The notes: generated from the letters alone by a model not told the origin. Counted from the first letter of the stretch, positions 8,542 to 16,365 are shown. The stretch is 64,000 nt of DNA from Glycomyces sp. TRM65418 (GCF_019710475.1 NZ_JAJFAX010000013.1:44964-108963); one strand, 5' to 3'. Translations and numbers: made by a program.

Positions 8542-8847
8542 ATGACAGTGAAGACGACCAGTTCGCCGATTCGGCGCACCTCCGCAGCATTCATCCGCAT
8601 CATGGCCGCCGGTTCGCTGGCGGCGGGAATCGCCGTGGCCGCCTTCGCGGCCCCGGCCCAGGCCGGCGACGACTCGGACGGGACCCGCGTGACCGTGACC
8701 GATCCCGACGGGACTCGGGTGACGGGCGAGAACCCGGACGGCACCCGCGTCACGGGCGACGACACCGACGGGACCCGCGTGACCGGTGACCGCGACCTGC
8801 AGACCGACCCGGACGGCACCCGCGTCACCAGCAGGGACTGGAGCTGA
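8542..8847 (+). CDS. Secreted repeat-peptide precursor with five DGTRVT units
   Basis: 101 residues. Residues 1-41 are a Sec signal peptide: basic start with RR at 11-12, hydrophobic core, cleavage expected after AQA (39-41). The remaining 60 residues contain DGTRVT five times, beginning at nucleotides 8677, 8707, 8737, 8767 and 8812, with four-residue acidic spacers (VTDP, GENP, GDDT, and a longer GDRDLQTDP) and the tail SRDWS. The copies differ at third codon positions (GGG/GGC, ACC/ACT/ACG, CGC/CGG, GTG/GTC) while the six residues never change, which points to selection on the peptide. No known family was recognised. No Shine-Dalgarno site is present, so it may be leaderless. It is divergent from a SARP regulator and resembles in design the gene at 15057. 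A multi-copy exported peptide is the simplest reading. Confidence 0.8.
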   Translation: MTVKTTSSPIRRTSAAFIRIMAAGSLAAGIAVAAFAAPAQAGDDSDGTRVTVTDPDGTRVTGENPDGTRVTGDDTDGTRVTGDRDLQTDPDGTRVTSRDWS

Positions 8848-8958
8848 CGAGTCGGGCCGGCAGGGCCGGCCAGGTCGTTGGGATGAACACGTCGTCCGCT
8901 GCGGGCTCACCCGCCGCTAGACGATGACGTCGTCGTGAGCGATGCGGCGTGTTCAGAG

Positions 8959-8989
8959 GGCGTCCGGCGTACCCCCGCCGGACGCCTTT
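8959..8989. terminator. Hairpin terminator between convergent genes
   Basis: An 11-bp perfect stem (GGCGTCCGGCG / CGCCGGACGCC) with loop TACCCC, followed by TTT on the plus strand and preceded by AGA. It lies between the repeat-peptide gene and the convergent second SARP gene and probably serves both. Confidence 0.7.
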
Positions 8990-9022
8990 GCCATGTCCTC
9001 CGAGGATCGGACTTCGCGGCGG

Positions 9023-10951
9023 TCAATGATCGGCGGCGCCTTGAGCCTCCCGCCTCCACAGACCGGCCGCGCGGACCAGCGTCGGCTGCGCATCCGACCG
9101 GGCGTCCGGACCGGTCCCGTTGTGCCGGCCCGGCCGCCGAGCCATGGACGATGAGCGCTCGCGCTCGTCCGTCTCCGCGGCGAGCTCGGCGGCGTACACG
9201 CGCAGCAGGCCGTGCAGCTCGTACCGGCCCGGCCGGGAACGGCGCAGCAGGCTGTGGTCGACGAGCGTCTCCAAGAGTCGGAGGGCGACCGGCGGTGACG
9301 TCCTGCCGAGAACGGCCGCGGCCTCCACGTCGACTCCGGGTCCGGGCGCGGTGCCGAGCGCCCGGAACATCGCGGCCGCCTGATCGGGCAGCGCCCGGTA
9401 CGACCATGAGAAGACGCTCCGGACGTCATCGGCGCCGCCGACCCCCTCCCCGAGCGCGTCGAGGCGCGCGGTCTCGTCGCGGGCCTGTTCGACCAGCGCC
9501 GGCAGGGGGATGCCGGTGTTGCGGACCCGCTCGGCGGCCAGTGCGACGGCCAGCGGCAGGTGGCCGCACAGGTCGGCGAGTTCGGCGATCGTGCCGGAGC
9601 GTCCCGCGACCGCCTCGGCGCCGAGGGTCCGCCGCAGGAGCGCGGCCGATTCGGTCGGCGCGAAGGGGCCGAGTTCCATCAGGCACGCGCCTTCGCGCAG
9701 CCGCAGGCTGCGGAGCCGGTTGCGGCTGGTGACCAGGACCAGGCCGTCGGCGCCGGGCAGGAGCGACCGCACCTGGTCGGCGTCGCGGGCGTCGTCGAGC
9801 ACCAGGAGAACGCGCCGACCGGCCAACGCCGTGCGAAGCGCCGCCGACCGCCCCTCGGTGTCGGACGGGATCTGCTGCGGCGGCGTACCGAGTGACAGCA
9901 GCAGCGCCATGAGCGCGGCGTCCGTCGCCAACGGCTCGCTCGGGCGGTGGCCCCGCAGGTGCAGATAGAGCTGGCCGTCGGGGAACCGCTCGGCGACGCG
10001 GTGCGCCCAGTGGACGGCCAGTGAGGTCTTGCCGACGCCGGCGGGGCCGCTGACGACCGCGATGGGGACGGGCGGGCGGCCTGCTTCGCCACCGGTCTCG
10101 AGGAGCCGGTCGAGGTCCGCCAGCCGTTCGGCGCGGCCGGTGAACCGGGCGATGTCGGTGGGCAGTTGTCGTGGAGCCGGGACGCTGACCAGGACGTCGG
10201 TGCGGACCGGGACGGGCTCGGGCCCCTCCGCGGGACGCAGGACCGCTCGGTGGACCCGTTGCAGTTCGGCGCCGGGGTCCACGCCGAGCCGGTCGGCGAG
10301 CAGCGTCCGGATGCGCTGGTACGCGCCGAGGGCTTCGGCTTGGCGCCCGGATCGGTGCAACGCGAGCATCAGTCGCGACCACAGGAACTCGCGGAGCGGA
10401 TGCCGGGTCGTGAGGTCGTGCAGTTCGGCGACGAGTTCGGCGTGGCCGCCCGCCTCCAGGATCAGGTCGACGCGCCGCTCGATCACGCGCAGGCGCTCCT
10501 CCATCAGCGACGGCACGTGCGCGAGCACCAGCGACTCGGCTTCGATGTCGGCCAAGGGCTCGCCGCGCCAGAGGTCGAGCGCCCGGTCGAGCAATGCCAG
10601 TTCGGCGGCCCCGTCGACGCGGTTCGACTCCGCGACCAGGGCGCGGAACCGGTGGACGTCGACGGCCTCGGGCGGCAGGGCCAAGGTGTACTCACCGGCC
10701 GAGGCGCGGACCGTCTCGGTGCCGATCACCTGGCGCAGGCGGTTGACGGCGGTGTGCAGGCGGTGCCGCGCGGACGAGAAGTCCTCGCCCCAGACGTGCG
10801 TGGCGAGCGTGGTGCTGCGGACCGGCTTCCCGACCGCGAGGGCGAGGGCGGCGAGGACCGCGCGTCGGCGCTGCCCCTCGACGGCCCTCGGCATGCCGTC
10901 GACGGTGACCTGGAAGGGACCCAGGAGTCCGATTCGGATCGTCGCTGTCAT
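9023..10951 (-). CDS. SARP-NB-ARC regulator lacking a TPR domain
   Basis: 642 residues from ATG at 10951, with GGGAG seven bases upstream. The order is winged-helix SARP DNA-binding domain (IRIGLLGPFQVTVDGMPRAVEGQRRRAVL, residues about 5-95), BTAD (96-245), NB-ARC with Walker A SGPAGVGKTS near residue 300, Walker B VLLVLDDARD, and a winged-helix segment ending near residue 600 with YELHGLLRVYAAELA. It then stops after a short Arg/Ser-rich tail, so the TPR sensor found in the neighbouring 1068-residue SARP is absent. This short form exists in other actinobacteria. It is convergent with the repeat-peptide gene and is a second candidate regulator of it. Confidence 0.88.
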   Translation of the reverse strand: MTATIRIGLLGPFQVTVDGMPRAVEGQRRRAVLAALALAVGKPVRSTTLATHVWGEDFSSARHRLHTAVNRLRQVIGTETVRASAGEYTLALPPEAVDVHRFRALVAESNRVDGAAELALLDRALDLWRGEPLADIEAESLVLAHVPSLMEERLRVIERRVDLILEAGGHAELVAELHDLTTRHPLREFLWSRLMLALHRSGRQAEALGAYQRIRTLLADRLGVDPGAELQRVHRAVLRPAEGPEPVPVRTDVLVSVPAPRQLPTDIARFTGRAERLADLDRLLETGGEAGRPPVPIAVVSGPAGVGKTSLAVHWAHRVAERFPDGQLYLHLRGHRPSEPLATDAALMALLLSLGTPPQQIPSDTEGRSAALRTALAGRRVLLVLDDARDADQVRSLLPGADGLVLVTSRNRLRSLRLREGACLMELGPFAPTESAALLRRTLGAEAVAGRSGTIAELADLCGHLPLAVALAAERVRNTGIPLPALVEQARDETARLDALGEGVGGADDVRSVFSWSYRALPDQAAAMFRALGTAPGPGVDVEAAAVLGRTSPPVALRLLETLVDHSLLRRSRPGRYELHGLLRVYAAELAAETDERERSSSMARRPGRHNGTGPDARSDAQPTLVRAAGLWRREAQGAADH

Positions 10952-11390
10952 CGCGCTCCCTTCCCTCGGTTCGCGCCGCTCGCACGGAGAACGGTGCGGC
11001 ACGCGAACGGCCCGATCTTCTGAGCGCCCTGCCGCCGGGTGTTCGGCGCGGACGGTCGGTCAACGCTATCCACGGGGCCCGGACCAGCGCTCACGTCTCG
11101 CTCTCGCGGTGGGTGGACGGCCGCGCGGCCTTACGGCGCGCCCACCGGCCGCGCCGTGAGAGGCGGATGAGAGGGCGGTGGGCACCGCGGCCGGTAGCTT
11201 CGGGAACGGCGGGTCGCGGCGTCGACGTCCGTTTCGCCCGGCGAGACGCGCACCCGCGCGTCCGCCGAATGTTCCCCCTCGGTGCAATGCGCCGAGGCGT
11301 CCGGCGATCGACGCTGGTAGCGGCGACATGCCGCGGGCCGTCGGTCCGCGGCGGCCACCCCTCTCGAAATGCGACAGGAAAGAGCGACCC
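10952..11390. other. 439-bp divergent intergenic region
   Basis: This stretch separates the short SARP gene from the RibD-like gene at 11391. No convincing gene was found. The only order seen is a tandem pair TGAGAGGCGGA / TGAGAGGGCGG at 11157-11178, exactly 11 bp apart, which might be a SARP-type site, but no -10 box lies at the expected distance. Confidence 0.4.
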
Positions 11391-11933
11391 ATGACCGGGA
11401 AGATCGTCAACTCCACCTTCATCAGCCTCGACGGGGTCGTCAACCACATGGAGCACTGGCACTTCGATCTGATCGACGAGGACACGAACCGGCTCACGCT
11501 CGAACAGCTGACCGCCGCCGACGCCCTGCTCATGGGCAGGAAGACCTATGAGGCGTATGCGGGCGTGTGGCCCGGACGCGACGGGGCCTACGCCGACCGG
11601 ATCAACTCGATGCCCAAGTACGTCGCGTCGCGAACGCTGGAGCGGGCGGACTGGGAGCACTCGACGGTCCTCAAGGGCGACCTGATCGAGGAGGTCGAGA
11701 CGATCAAGGGGGAATCCGACGAGAGGCTCCTCATGCACGGCTTCGGGCCGGTGGCGCGAGCCCTTCTCCGGCACGGACTGCTCGACGAGCTGCACCTGTG
11801 GCTCCACCCGGTGCTCGCCGGCGTCGGCACCGTCGAGGACACGATCCTCACCGAGGGATTGAACGCCCGCCTCGAACTGGTCGGGACCGAGACGTTCGGA
11901 TCGGGCGTCGTCGTCCTCTCGTACCGCGTCTAA
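11391..11933 (+). CDS. Dihydrofolate reductase / RibD C-terminal family protein
   Basis: 180 residues. The N terminus KIVNSTFISLDGVVN and the segments ALLMGRKTYEAYAGVWP and LLMHGFGPVARALLRHGLLDELHLWLHPVLAGVG are characteristic of the YyaP/YwjB-type RibD C-terminal reductase-like proteins, which use the NADPH-binding DHFR fold. The substrate is not known. The start ATG at 11391 has AGGAAAGAG nearby; longer in-frame starts extend into Arg-rich, clearly non-family sequence. A homologue of the same family is encoded at 13658, on the other side of a flavin oxidoreductase. Confidence 0.85.
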   Translation: MTGKIVNSTFISLDGVVNHMEHWHFDLIDEDTNRLTLEQLTAADALLMGRKTYEAYAGVWPGRDGAYADRINSMPKYVASRTLERADWEHSTVLKGDLIEEVETIKGESDERLLMHGFGPVARALLRHGLLDELHLWLHPVLAGVGTVEDTILTEGLNARLELVGTETFGSGVVVLSYRV

Positions 11934-11937
11934 CGGA

Positions 11938-11978
11938 CGATCGCGCACGCCGGGCCCCTCTCCGGCACGCGCGATCGC
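11938..11978. terminator. Hairpin terminator after the RibD-like gene
   Basis: An imperfect stem of about 16 bp (CGATCGCGCACGCCGG pairing with CCGGCACGCGCGATCG, two mismatches) begins just after the stop codon at 11933. No U-run follows, as is common in this base composition. Confidence 0.5.
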
Positions 11979-12107
11979 GCTCACCGGGCCGGTCGACCTC
12001 CTTTCGGCCTCCCGATGCGGCAGGATCGGATGAGGTCACACCATCCCCTCGGCGCCGGCGGCCCGTCTCCCGGCCCCGGCCCGACCGATACCCCTTGGAG
12101 CACTTTC

Positions 12108-13478
12108 ATGACCATGTCGAACGACGAGCGGCTCAGCCGGCTGCGCGAGCGGATCTCCGGCGCGGTGCTGCGTCCCGACGACCAGGAGTACGACCCCGCT
12201 CGCGCCGTCTGGAACGCCATGGTCGACCGGCGTCCCGCGGCCATCGTCCGATGCGCGCGCCGCAGCGACGTCGCCGCCGCGGTCCGGTACGCCCGCGAGG
12301 CGGGCCTGGAGATCGGCGTCAAGTGCGGCGGGCACGGCATCGTCGGCCACGCGGTCCCCGAAGGCGGGCTCATGATCGACCTGACGCCGATGGGCGCGGT
12401 CGACGTCTCCCCCTCGCGCCGCCGCGCCTGGGTGCAGGGCGGCGCGCTGCTGGGCGCCCTCGACAGGGCGACCCTGCCGCGCGGCCTGGCGACCACCGCG
12501 GGGAACGTGTCGCACACCGGCGTCGGCGGCCTGACGCTCGGGGGCGGCATGGGCTGGCTGGCGCGCCTGCACGGGCTCTCCTGCGACAACGTCGAATCGT
12601 TCGAGCTGGTCACCGCCGAAGGAGAGACGGTGCGGGCCTCCGAAGAGGAGCACCCGGAGCTGTACTGGGGCCTGCGCGGCGGCGGCGGCAACTTCGGCGT
12701 GGTCACCGAGTTCGAGTTCCGGCTGCACCCGGTCGAAGCCGAGGCGGTGGTCGCCGACCTGTGGTTCCCGATCGACGACGCGTTGGAACCGCTTCGCGGC
12801 TGGCGGGACCTCCTCGCCGAGGCCCCGCGAGCGGCGACGCTGACCGCGGCGGTCGCCGACGTCGACGGCGAACCGCGGGCGGCGATCGGCTTCGTCTGGA
12901 GCGGCAGACGCCGCGACGCCTCCGAGCTCCTCGACGCGCTCCGCGCGCTCGGGACGCCCGTGGCCGAGCAGGTGACCGGTATGTCCTATTTGGACTTGCA
13001 GCGGATGGACGACAACGTCGAGGGCCACACGCACCGGCGCTACTGGAAGGGCCATTACTTCCGCGAGCTCACCGACGAGGCGCTCGAGGCGTTCGTGCGC
13101 CGAGGCACGCCGGACGGCCGGGGCGAGGCCCTCCCGAACGCGAGCCTCCAGGCGTACGGCGGCGCGATCGCGGAAGTGCCCGACGAGGCGACCGCGTTCA
13201 GCCACCGGGACGCCGTGGTCGAGTTCGTGGCCGCCGCGAGGTGGAGCGATCCGGCCGAGGACGAGGCCCGCCTCGCCGGCGCCCGCCGGTACGCCGCGTC
13301 GTTGGCGCCGTTCGCCAGCGGCGTCTATGTGAACACGCTGCAGGAGGACGAGGGCCGGGCGGGGATCGGGCGGGCGTATCCGGCCGAGAAGCTCGCCAGG
13401 CTCACCGCCCTGAAGGACCGGTGGGATCCCGACAACGTCTTCCACCTCAACCACAACATCGCGCCGACCCCGCGATGA
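12108..13478 (+). CDS. FAD-linked oxidoreductase of the berberine bridge enzyme family
   Basis: 456 residues. The FAD-binding domain shows RRSDVAAAVRYAREAGLEIGVKCGGHGIVGHA (about residues 50-85), with the conserved GGH whose His can be the covalent FAD site, then GGMGWLARLHGLSCDNVESFELVTAEGE and LRGGGGNFGVVTEFEF. The C-terminal berberine-like segment ends in WDPDNVFHLNHNI. Such enzymes are soluble oxidases of sugars, alkaloids or polyketides. The usual second flavin-linking Cys follows here as LSCDN. Start at 12108 is supported by TTGGAG seven bases upstream. It lies between two RibD/DHFR-like genes on the same strand, hinting at a common redox pathway. Confidence 0.88.
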   Translation: MTMSNDERLSRLRERISGAVLRPDDQEYDPARAVWNAMVDRRPAAIVRCARRSDVAAAVRYAREAGLEIGVKCGGHGIVGHAVPEGGLMIDLTPMGAVDVSPSRRRAWVQGGALLGALDRATLPRGLATTAGNVSHTGVGGLTLGGGMGWLARLHGLSCDNVESFELVTAEGETVRASEEEHPELYWGLRGGGGNFGVVTEFEFRLHPVEAEAVVADLWFPIDDALEPLRGWRDLLAEAPRAATLTAAVADVDGEPRAAIGFVWSGRRRDASELLDALRALGTPVAEQVTGMSYLDLQRMDDNVEGHTHRRYWKGHYFRELTDEALEAFVRRGTPDGRGEALPNASLQAYGGAIAEVPDEATAFSHRDAVVEFVAAARWSDPAEDEARLAGARRYAASLAPFASGVYVNTLQEDEGRAGIGRAYPAEKLARLTALKDRWDPDNVFHLNHNIAPTPR

Positions 13479-13657
13479 CTCGGGGCCGCGCGGCGCAGGG
13501 CAACGCGACTGCGGGAACCGGGCCCAGGGCCGTCCCGACCGTCCGCGCCGTTCCTCGAACGCCTCGCGGAGCGCGATCGTCACCGACCGGCGATGAATTC
13601 GTCCGGACCGCGTCGTCTTGATCGACGACATCCACATTCCCGCACAGGAGCACCATC

Positions 13658-14266
13658 ATGAAGACACTCACCGCCGATCTGTTCATCTCGCTCGACGGCG
13701 TCGTCGACGAACCGCACGAATGGCATTTCCCGTACTTCAACGACGAGATGGGCGCGGCGGTCGGGGCGAGCCTCGACCGGGCCGACACGCTCCTCCTCGG
13801 CCGCCGCACCTACGACAGTTTCGCCGGCGCCTGGCCCGAGCGGGAGAAGGAGGGCGGGGAGGACGCCGAGTTCGCCGAGAAGCTCGGGGACATCCGCAAG
13901 GTCGTCGTCTCCGGGCAGCACCTCGAATTCTCCTGGCGCAATGCCGAGCAGCTCGAGGGCGACCTCGTCGAAGGCGTCACCGCGCTGAAGAACGGCCCCG
14001 GGGACGGCACGATCGCCGTGAGCGGTTCGATCTCGGTCGTCCGCAGGCTGCTGGAGGCGGGTCTGGTGGACGAGCTGCACCTGCTGGTGCACCCGATCGC
14101 GGTCCGCAAAGGCATGCGGCTGTTCGACGAGGGCGAGACGATCCCGCTGCGGCTGATCAAGTCCGAGACGTTCACGACCGGCGTGCTGCACCTCGTCTAC
14201 GGACCTGCGCCGACCGCCGGCGAGGCGGGCTACGACGAGGCCAAGGCGCACCTGTCCCAGTCCTGA
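13658..14266 (+). CDS. Dihydrofolate reductase / RibD C-terminal family protein, second copy
   Basis: 202 residues. The protein shares the family landmarks with the gene at 11391: TLTADLFISLDGVVDEPHEW at the start, DTLLLGRRTYDSFAGAWPE, a SGSISVVRRLLEAGLVDELHLLVHPI segment and a final strand RLIKSETFTTGVLHLVYGP. It is longer at the C terminus. A CAGGAG site lies six bases before the ATG. Divergence between the two copies suggests an old duplication or separate acquisition rather than a recent tandem event. Substrate unknown. Confidence 0.87.
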   Translation: MKTLTADLFISLDGVVDEPHEWHFPYFNDEMGAAVGASLDRADTLLLGRRTYDSFAGAWPEREKEGGEDAEFAEKLGDIRKVVVSGQHLEFSWRNAEQLEGDLVEGVTALKNGPGDGTIAVSGSISVVRRLLEAGLVDELHLLVHPIAVRKGMRLFDEGETIPLRLIKSETFTTGVLHLVYGPAPTAGEAGYDEAKAHLSQS

Positions 14267-14274
14267 GACCATCC

Positions 14275-14300
14275 AGGCGGCTTCCTTGCGGAAGCCGCCT
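14275..14300 (+). terminator. Hairpin terminator after the second RibD-like gene
   Basis: Perfect 11-bp stem AGGCGGCTTCC / GGAAGCCGCCT with a TTGC loop, nine bases after the stop codon. Confidence 0.75.
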
Positions 14301-14375
14301 CAAGCGCGGCCGCCGTCGCCCCCGCGCGAACGGCGGCCGCGCCGTTCGGTACGAGAAGCATTGGAGGGCCGACCG

Positions 14376-14894
14376 TTGACCGATCCCCCGCAGTACCCCG
14401 TGTACCCCCATCCCCAGCACTACGCCTACCCCGCGCCGCACTACCAACCCCCGCGCAGGCCCGGAGTGACCACGGCCGCCGTCGTGCTCATGTGGATCCT
14501 CTTCGGACTCGGCATCCTCGGCGGGCTCATGCTCGCCGTCTCCATGACCGTGGGACGCGACCTGTTCGTCCAACTCGTCCCCGGGCTGGCGGACTGGATT
14601 CCGGTGCTGCTCGTGGTCTGGACGGTGCAGACGATCGTCTTCGCCGTCCTGCGCGCCCGGTTCGCGTTGGGGATCATGCGGCGCTCCGCCTCGGCTCGCC
14701 GGGGCGCTCTCGTCGTCGAAAGCATCAGCATCGGATTCCAGGCGGCCGCGCAAGCGGTGCTGTTCGCGGCGATGCTCCCGGTGCGAGAGGGCACGAACGT
14801 CACCTTCCAGTTCGACTGCACCGGGCTCGTCCTGTCGATCCTGGTCCTCTGCTTCCTCGGCACGGCGCGCTCGGCATGGTGGTGCGACCGCTGA
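14376..14894 (+). CDS. Small membrane protein with Pro/Tyr-rich N terminus
   Basis: 172 residues from a TTG start with GGAGG eight bases upstream. Residues 1-30 are rich in Pro, Tyr and His (DPPQYPVYPHPQHYAYPAPH), followed by about four hydrophobic segments (VTTAAVVLMWILFGLGILGG, LADWIPVLLVVWTVQTIVFAVL, ISIGFQAAAQAVLFAAM, TGLVLSILVLCFLGT). No family function was recognised; such tails with four-helix bundles are common among uncharacterised actinobacterial envelope proteins. It is followed 162 bp later by the second repeat-peptide gene on the same strand. Confidence 0.75.
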   Translation: MTDPPQYPVYPHPQHYAYPAPHYQPPRRPGVTTAAVVLMWILFGLGILGGLMLAVSMTVGRDLFVQLVPGLADWIPVLLVVWTVQTIVFAVLRARFALGIMRRSASARRGALVVESISIGFQAAAQAVLFAAMLPVREGTNVTFQFDCTGLVLSILVLCFLGTARSAWWCDR

Positions 14895-14914
14895 CACCGG
14901 CCGTGCGGCGGCCC

Positions 14915-14976
14915 CGGTTGCCGCGCACTTGCCATCCACTTGTCATGCATTGCGGCACTTGTCGGTTCGCGATTAC
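14915..14976 (+). promoter_or_regulatory. Candidate SARP-type promoter of the second repeat-peptide gene
   Basis: Heptamers CGGTTGC (14915), CACTTGC (14926) and CACTTGT (14937) are each exactly 11 bp apart. A further CACTTGT lies at 14956, off that register, and 8 bp before GATTAC at 14971-14976, a possible -10. Eight bases between the last repeat and the -10 is the spacing reported for SARP-dependent promoters. Transcription from here would give a leader of roughly 75 nt containing a hairpin (15007-15035, stem GCCGCCGCT / AGCGGCGGC). The register break lowers confidence. Confidence 0.4.
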
Positions 14977-15056
14977 GCTCCGTCGTGAGAAGTTCGTTCC
15001 AACCCTGCCGCCGCTTCCCTCAGGGCAGCGGCGGCTTGAGCACCGACGGAGCACCC

Positions 15057-15305
15057 ATGATCGCGAAGACATTCCTCATCCGCGCGGGCGTCGCGGCCAC
15101 GGCCGGCGCCTTGGCCACGCTGGGCTTCACCGCGGCCGCCTCGGCCTCCGAGACCGACGGCTGGTCCTGGCTGCAGGCCGACGCCTCGTCCGAGACCGAC
15201 GGCTGGTCCTGGCTGCAGGCCGACGCCTCGTCCGAGACCGACGGCTGGTCCTGGCTGCAGGCCGACGAAACCGCGACCGACCCCGACGGCTGGTCCTGGT
15301 ACTAG
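15057..15305 (+). CDS. Secreted repeat-peptide precursor with DGWSWLQAD units
   Basis: 82 residues. Residues 1-30 are a Sec signal peptide (MIAKTFLIRAG, hydrophobic core, cleavage near ASA). The mature part is three copies of the 14-residue unit SETDGWSWLQADAS (the last ending ADET) followed by ATDPDGWSWY and the stop. The three long units are near-identical at DNA level, so they arose or were homogenised recently. The closing TDPDG plus four variable residues matches the closing TDPDGTRVT of the peptide at 8542. Start ATG has GGAG seven bases upstream. No family was recognised. Trp-rich repeats could be peptide cores, a wall ligand or a signalling peptide; no modifying enzyme gene is adjacent. 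Confidence 0.8.
   Translation: MIAKTFLIRAGVAATAGALATLGFTAAASASETDGWSWLQADASSETDGWSWLQADASSETDGWSWLQADETATDPDGWSWY
15147..15266 (+). repeat. 42-bp in-frame tandem repeat, about 2.9 copies
   Basis: Units begin at 15147, 15189 and 15231 (TCCGAGACCGACGGCTGG at the head of each). The first two are identical over 42 bp apart from the flanks, and the third diverges only at its last codons. A fourth, shorter degenerate unit encodes DPDGWSWY. Unit length is a multiple of three, so copy-number change keeps the frame. Confidence 0.9.
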
Positions 15306-15318
15306 CCGGGTCCGCCAT

Positions 15319-15365
15319 CGCGAACGGCCCGCGGCGGGACGACCACCCGCCGCGGGCCGTTCGCG
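15319..15365. terminator. Strong bidirectional hairpin terminator
   Basis: Perfect 20-bp stem (left arm 15319-15338, right arm 15346-15365) with the 7-base loop ACGACCA. It lies between the repeat-peptide gene and the convergent ProC-like gene. Confidence 0.85.
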
Positions 15366-15393
15366 TCCGGTTCGCGAATCCCGCGGAGCGGTG

Positions 15394-16158
15394 TCACCGC
15401 AGGTCGGCGAGGAGGCCGTCCAGGGCCCTGCGGAGGGCTGCCGCGTTGGGCGCGTCGAACCACGTGGTGCGGATGCGTTCGTTGCTGCCCCCGGGAGTCT
15501 CGTGGTCGGCGGCGAGCCGGTCCAGGGAGCGGGACTCGTCGCCGAGGGCGCGGCCCACGTCTTGAAAGAGCCCGCGGACATAGCGGTCGGCGACGTCGGA
15601 GGCGATGCCCTGATCGGCGGCCCAGGACGTGAGCGCGGCGAGGTAGGCGTAGTGGGTGGTCAACGTCCCCGTCAGCGCGGAGAGGACATCGAAGTCGGCC
15701 TCGTCGTCGAGCGGCTGCGCCCCGCCCAGCCGGTCGAAGAGCGCGTCCGCCACCGGATGGGACGGAAACGTCACGGTGACGGAGCGGCGTTCGCGCACGG
15801 AGGGCAGCGGAATGGCCCGGACCAGCGCGGCGTCGGTGGCCAGCGTCCGGCGGAGGTCCTCGTTGGCGACACCGGCCATCACGTTGACCACCGTCTTGCC
15901 GTCGTCCACGCTCAGTCCGGCGAGCGCTTCGCGCCGGTCCTGTGCGCGCACGGCGACGATCACCACTTCGGAGCGATCCACCACCTCCTGGTTGCCGGCG
16001 CAGACCTGCACGCCCTCGTAACGCGAGGACAGCTCCGCGGCCGTGCGGGCTCCCCGGGGGGAGAGGAACACCTCCGGCGCCTCGTCGACCCCCTCGCAGA
16101 GGCCCGTCACGATGGCGCGGCCGATCTCCCCCACTCCGATGATGCCTATGCGCTGCAC
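15394..16158 (-). CDS. Pyrroline-5-carboxylate reductase-like NAD(P) oxidoreductase
   Basis: 254 residues from GTG at 16158, with GGAGGGAG upstream. The N terminus QRIGIIGVGEIGRAIVTGL is a Rossmann fold with GxGxxG; VVIVAVRAQDRREAL and VNVMAGVANEDLRR follow, and the C terminus has the helical dimerisation pattern TGTLTTHYAYLAALTSWAADQGI and the late HETPGGSNERI motif of the ProC superfamily. ProC makes proline from pyrroline-5-carboxylate. Because housekeeping ProC differs in several motifs and this gene sits alone among accessory genes, it may act on another imine substrate. It is convergent with the repeat-peptide gene. Confidence 0.8.
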   Translation of the reverse strand: MQRIGIIGVGEIGRAIVTGLCEGVDEAPEVFLSPRGARTAAELSSRYEGVQVCAGNQEVVDRSEVVIVAVRAQDRREALAGLSVDDGKTVVNVMAGVANEDLRRTLATDAALVRAIPLPSVRERRSVTVTFPSHPVADALFDRLGGAQPLDDEADFDVLSALTGTLTTHYAYLAALTSWAADQGIASDVADRYVRGLFQDVGRALGDESRSLDRLAADHETPGGSNERIRTTWFDAPNAAALRRALDGLLADLR

Positions 16159-16187
16159 GGTGTCTCCCTCCAGATCGGGTGGTGTGC

Positions 16188-16205
16188 GTGGCCGATATCG
16201 GTCAC
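16188..16205. promoter_or_regulatory. Palindrome upstream of the ProC-like gene
   Basis: GTGGCCGATATCGGTCAC is an 18-bp inverted repeat with one mismatched pair, 30 bp upstream of the GTG start. Its first 13 bases recur at 19822-19834 upstream of the LuxR ATPase gene. It may be a regulator site shared by the two promoters. Confidence 0.4.
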
Positions 16206-16365
16206 GACGTCGAGTCTGCAGCAGGCGGGTCCGAGTCGGGGCGCCCGGATCGCGGACGCCGGTATGGTCGATGGCTCGTGCTCCGCTCCGCCCTCGCGTT
16301 CGGCATGGCCGTTCCGGTCGTCTCGATCGTTTCACCGGCTTGGGCCGACAGCGAAGAGGGCACGG

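Noticed and set aside
8424..8828. N-terminal extension of the SARP protein antisense to the repeat peptide
   Set aside because: The extra residues (repeats such as TRVPSG) are the reverse-strand image of the DGTRVT codons and lie outside the SARP family alignment.
15057..15305. RiPP precursor with adjacent modifying enzymes
   Set aside because: No radical SAM, YcaO, lanthipeptide synthetase or ATP-grasp gene is nearby; the ProC-like enzyme is convergent and separated by a terminator. The Sec signal also argues against a classical RiPP leader.
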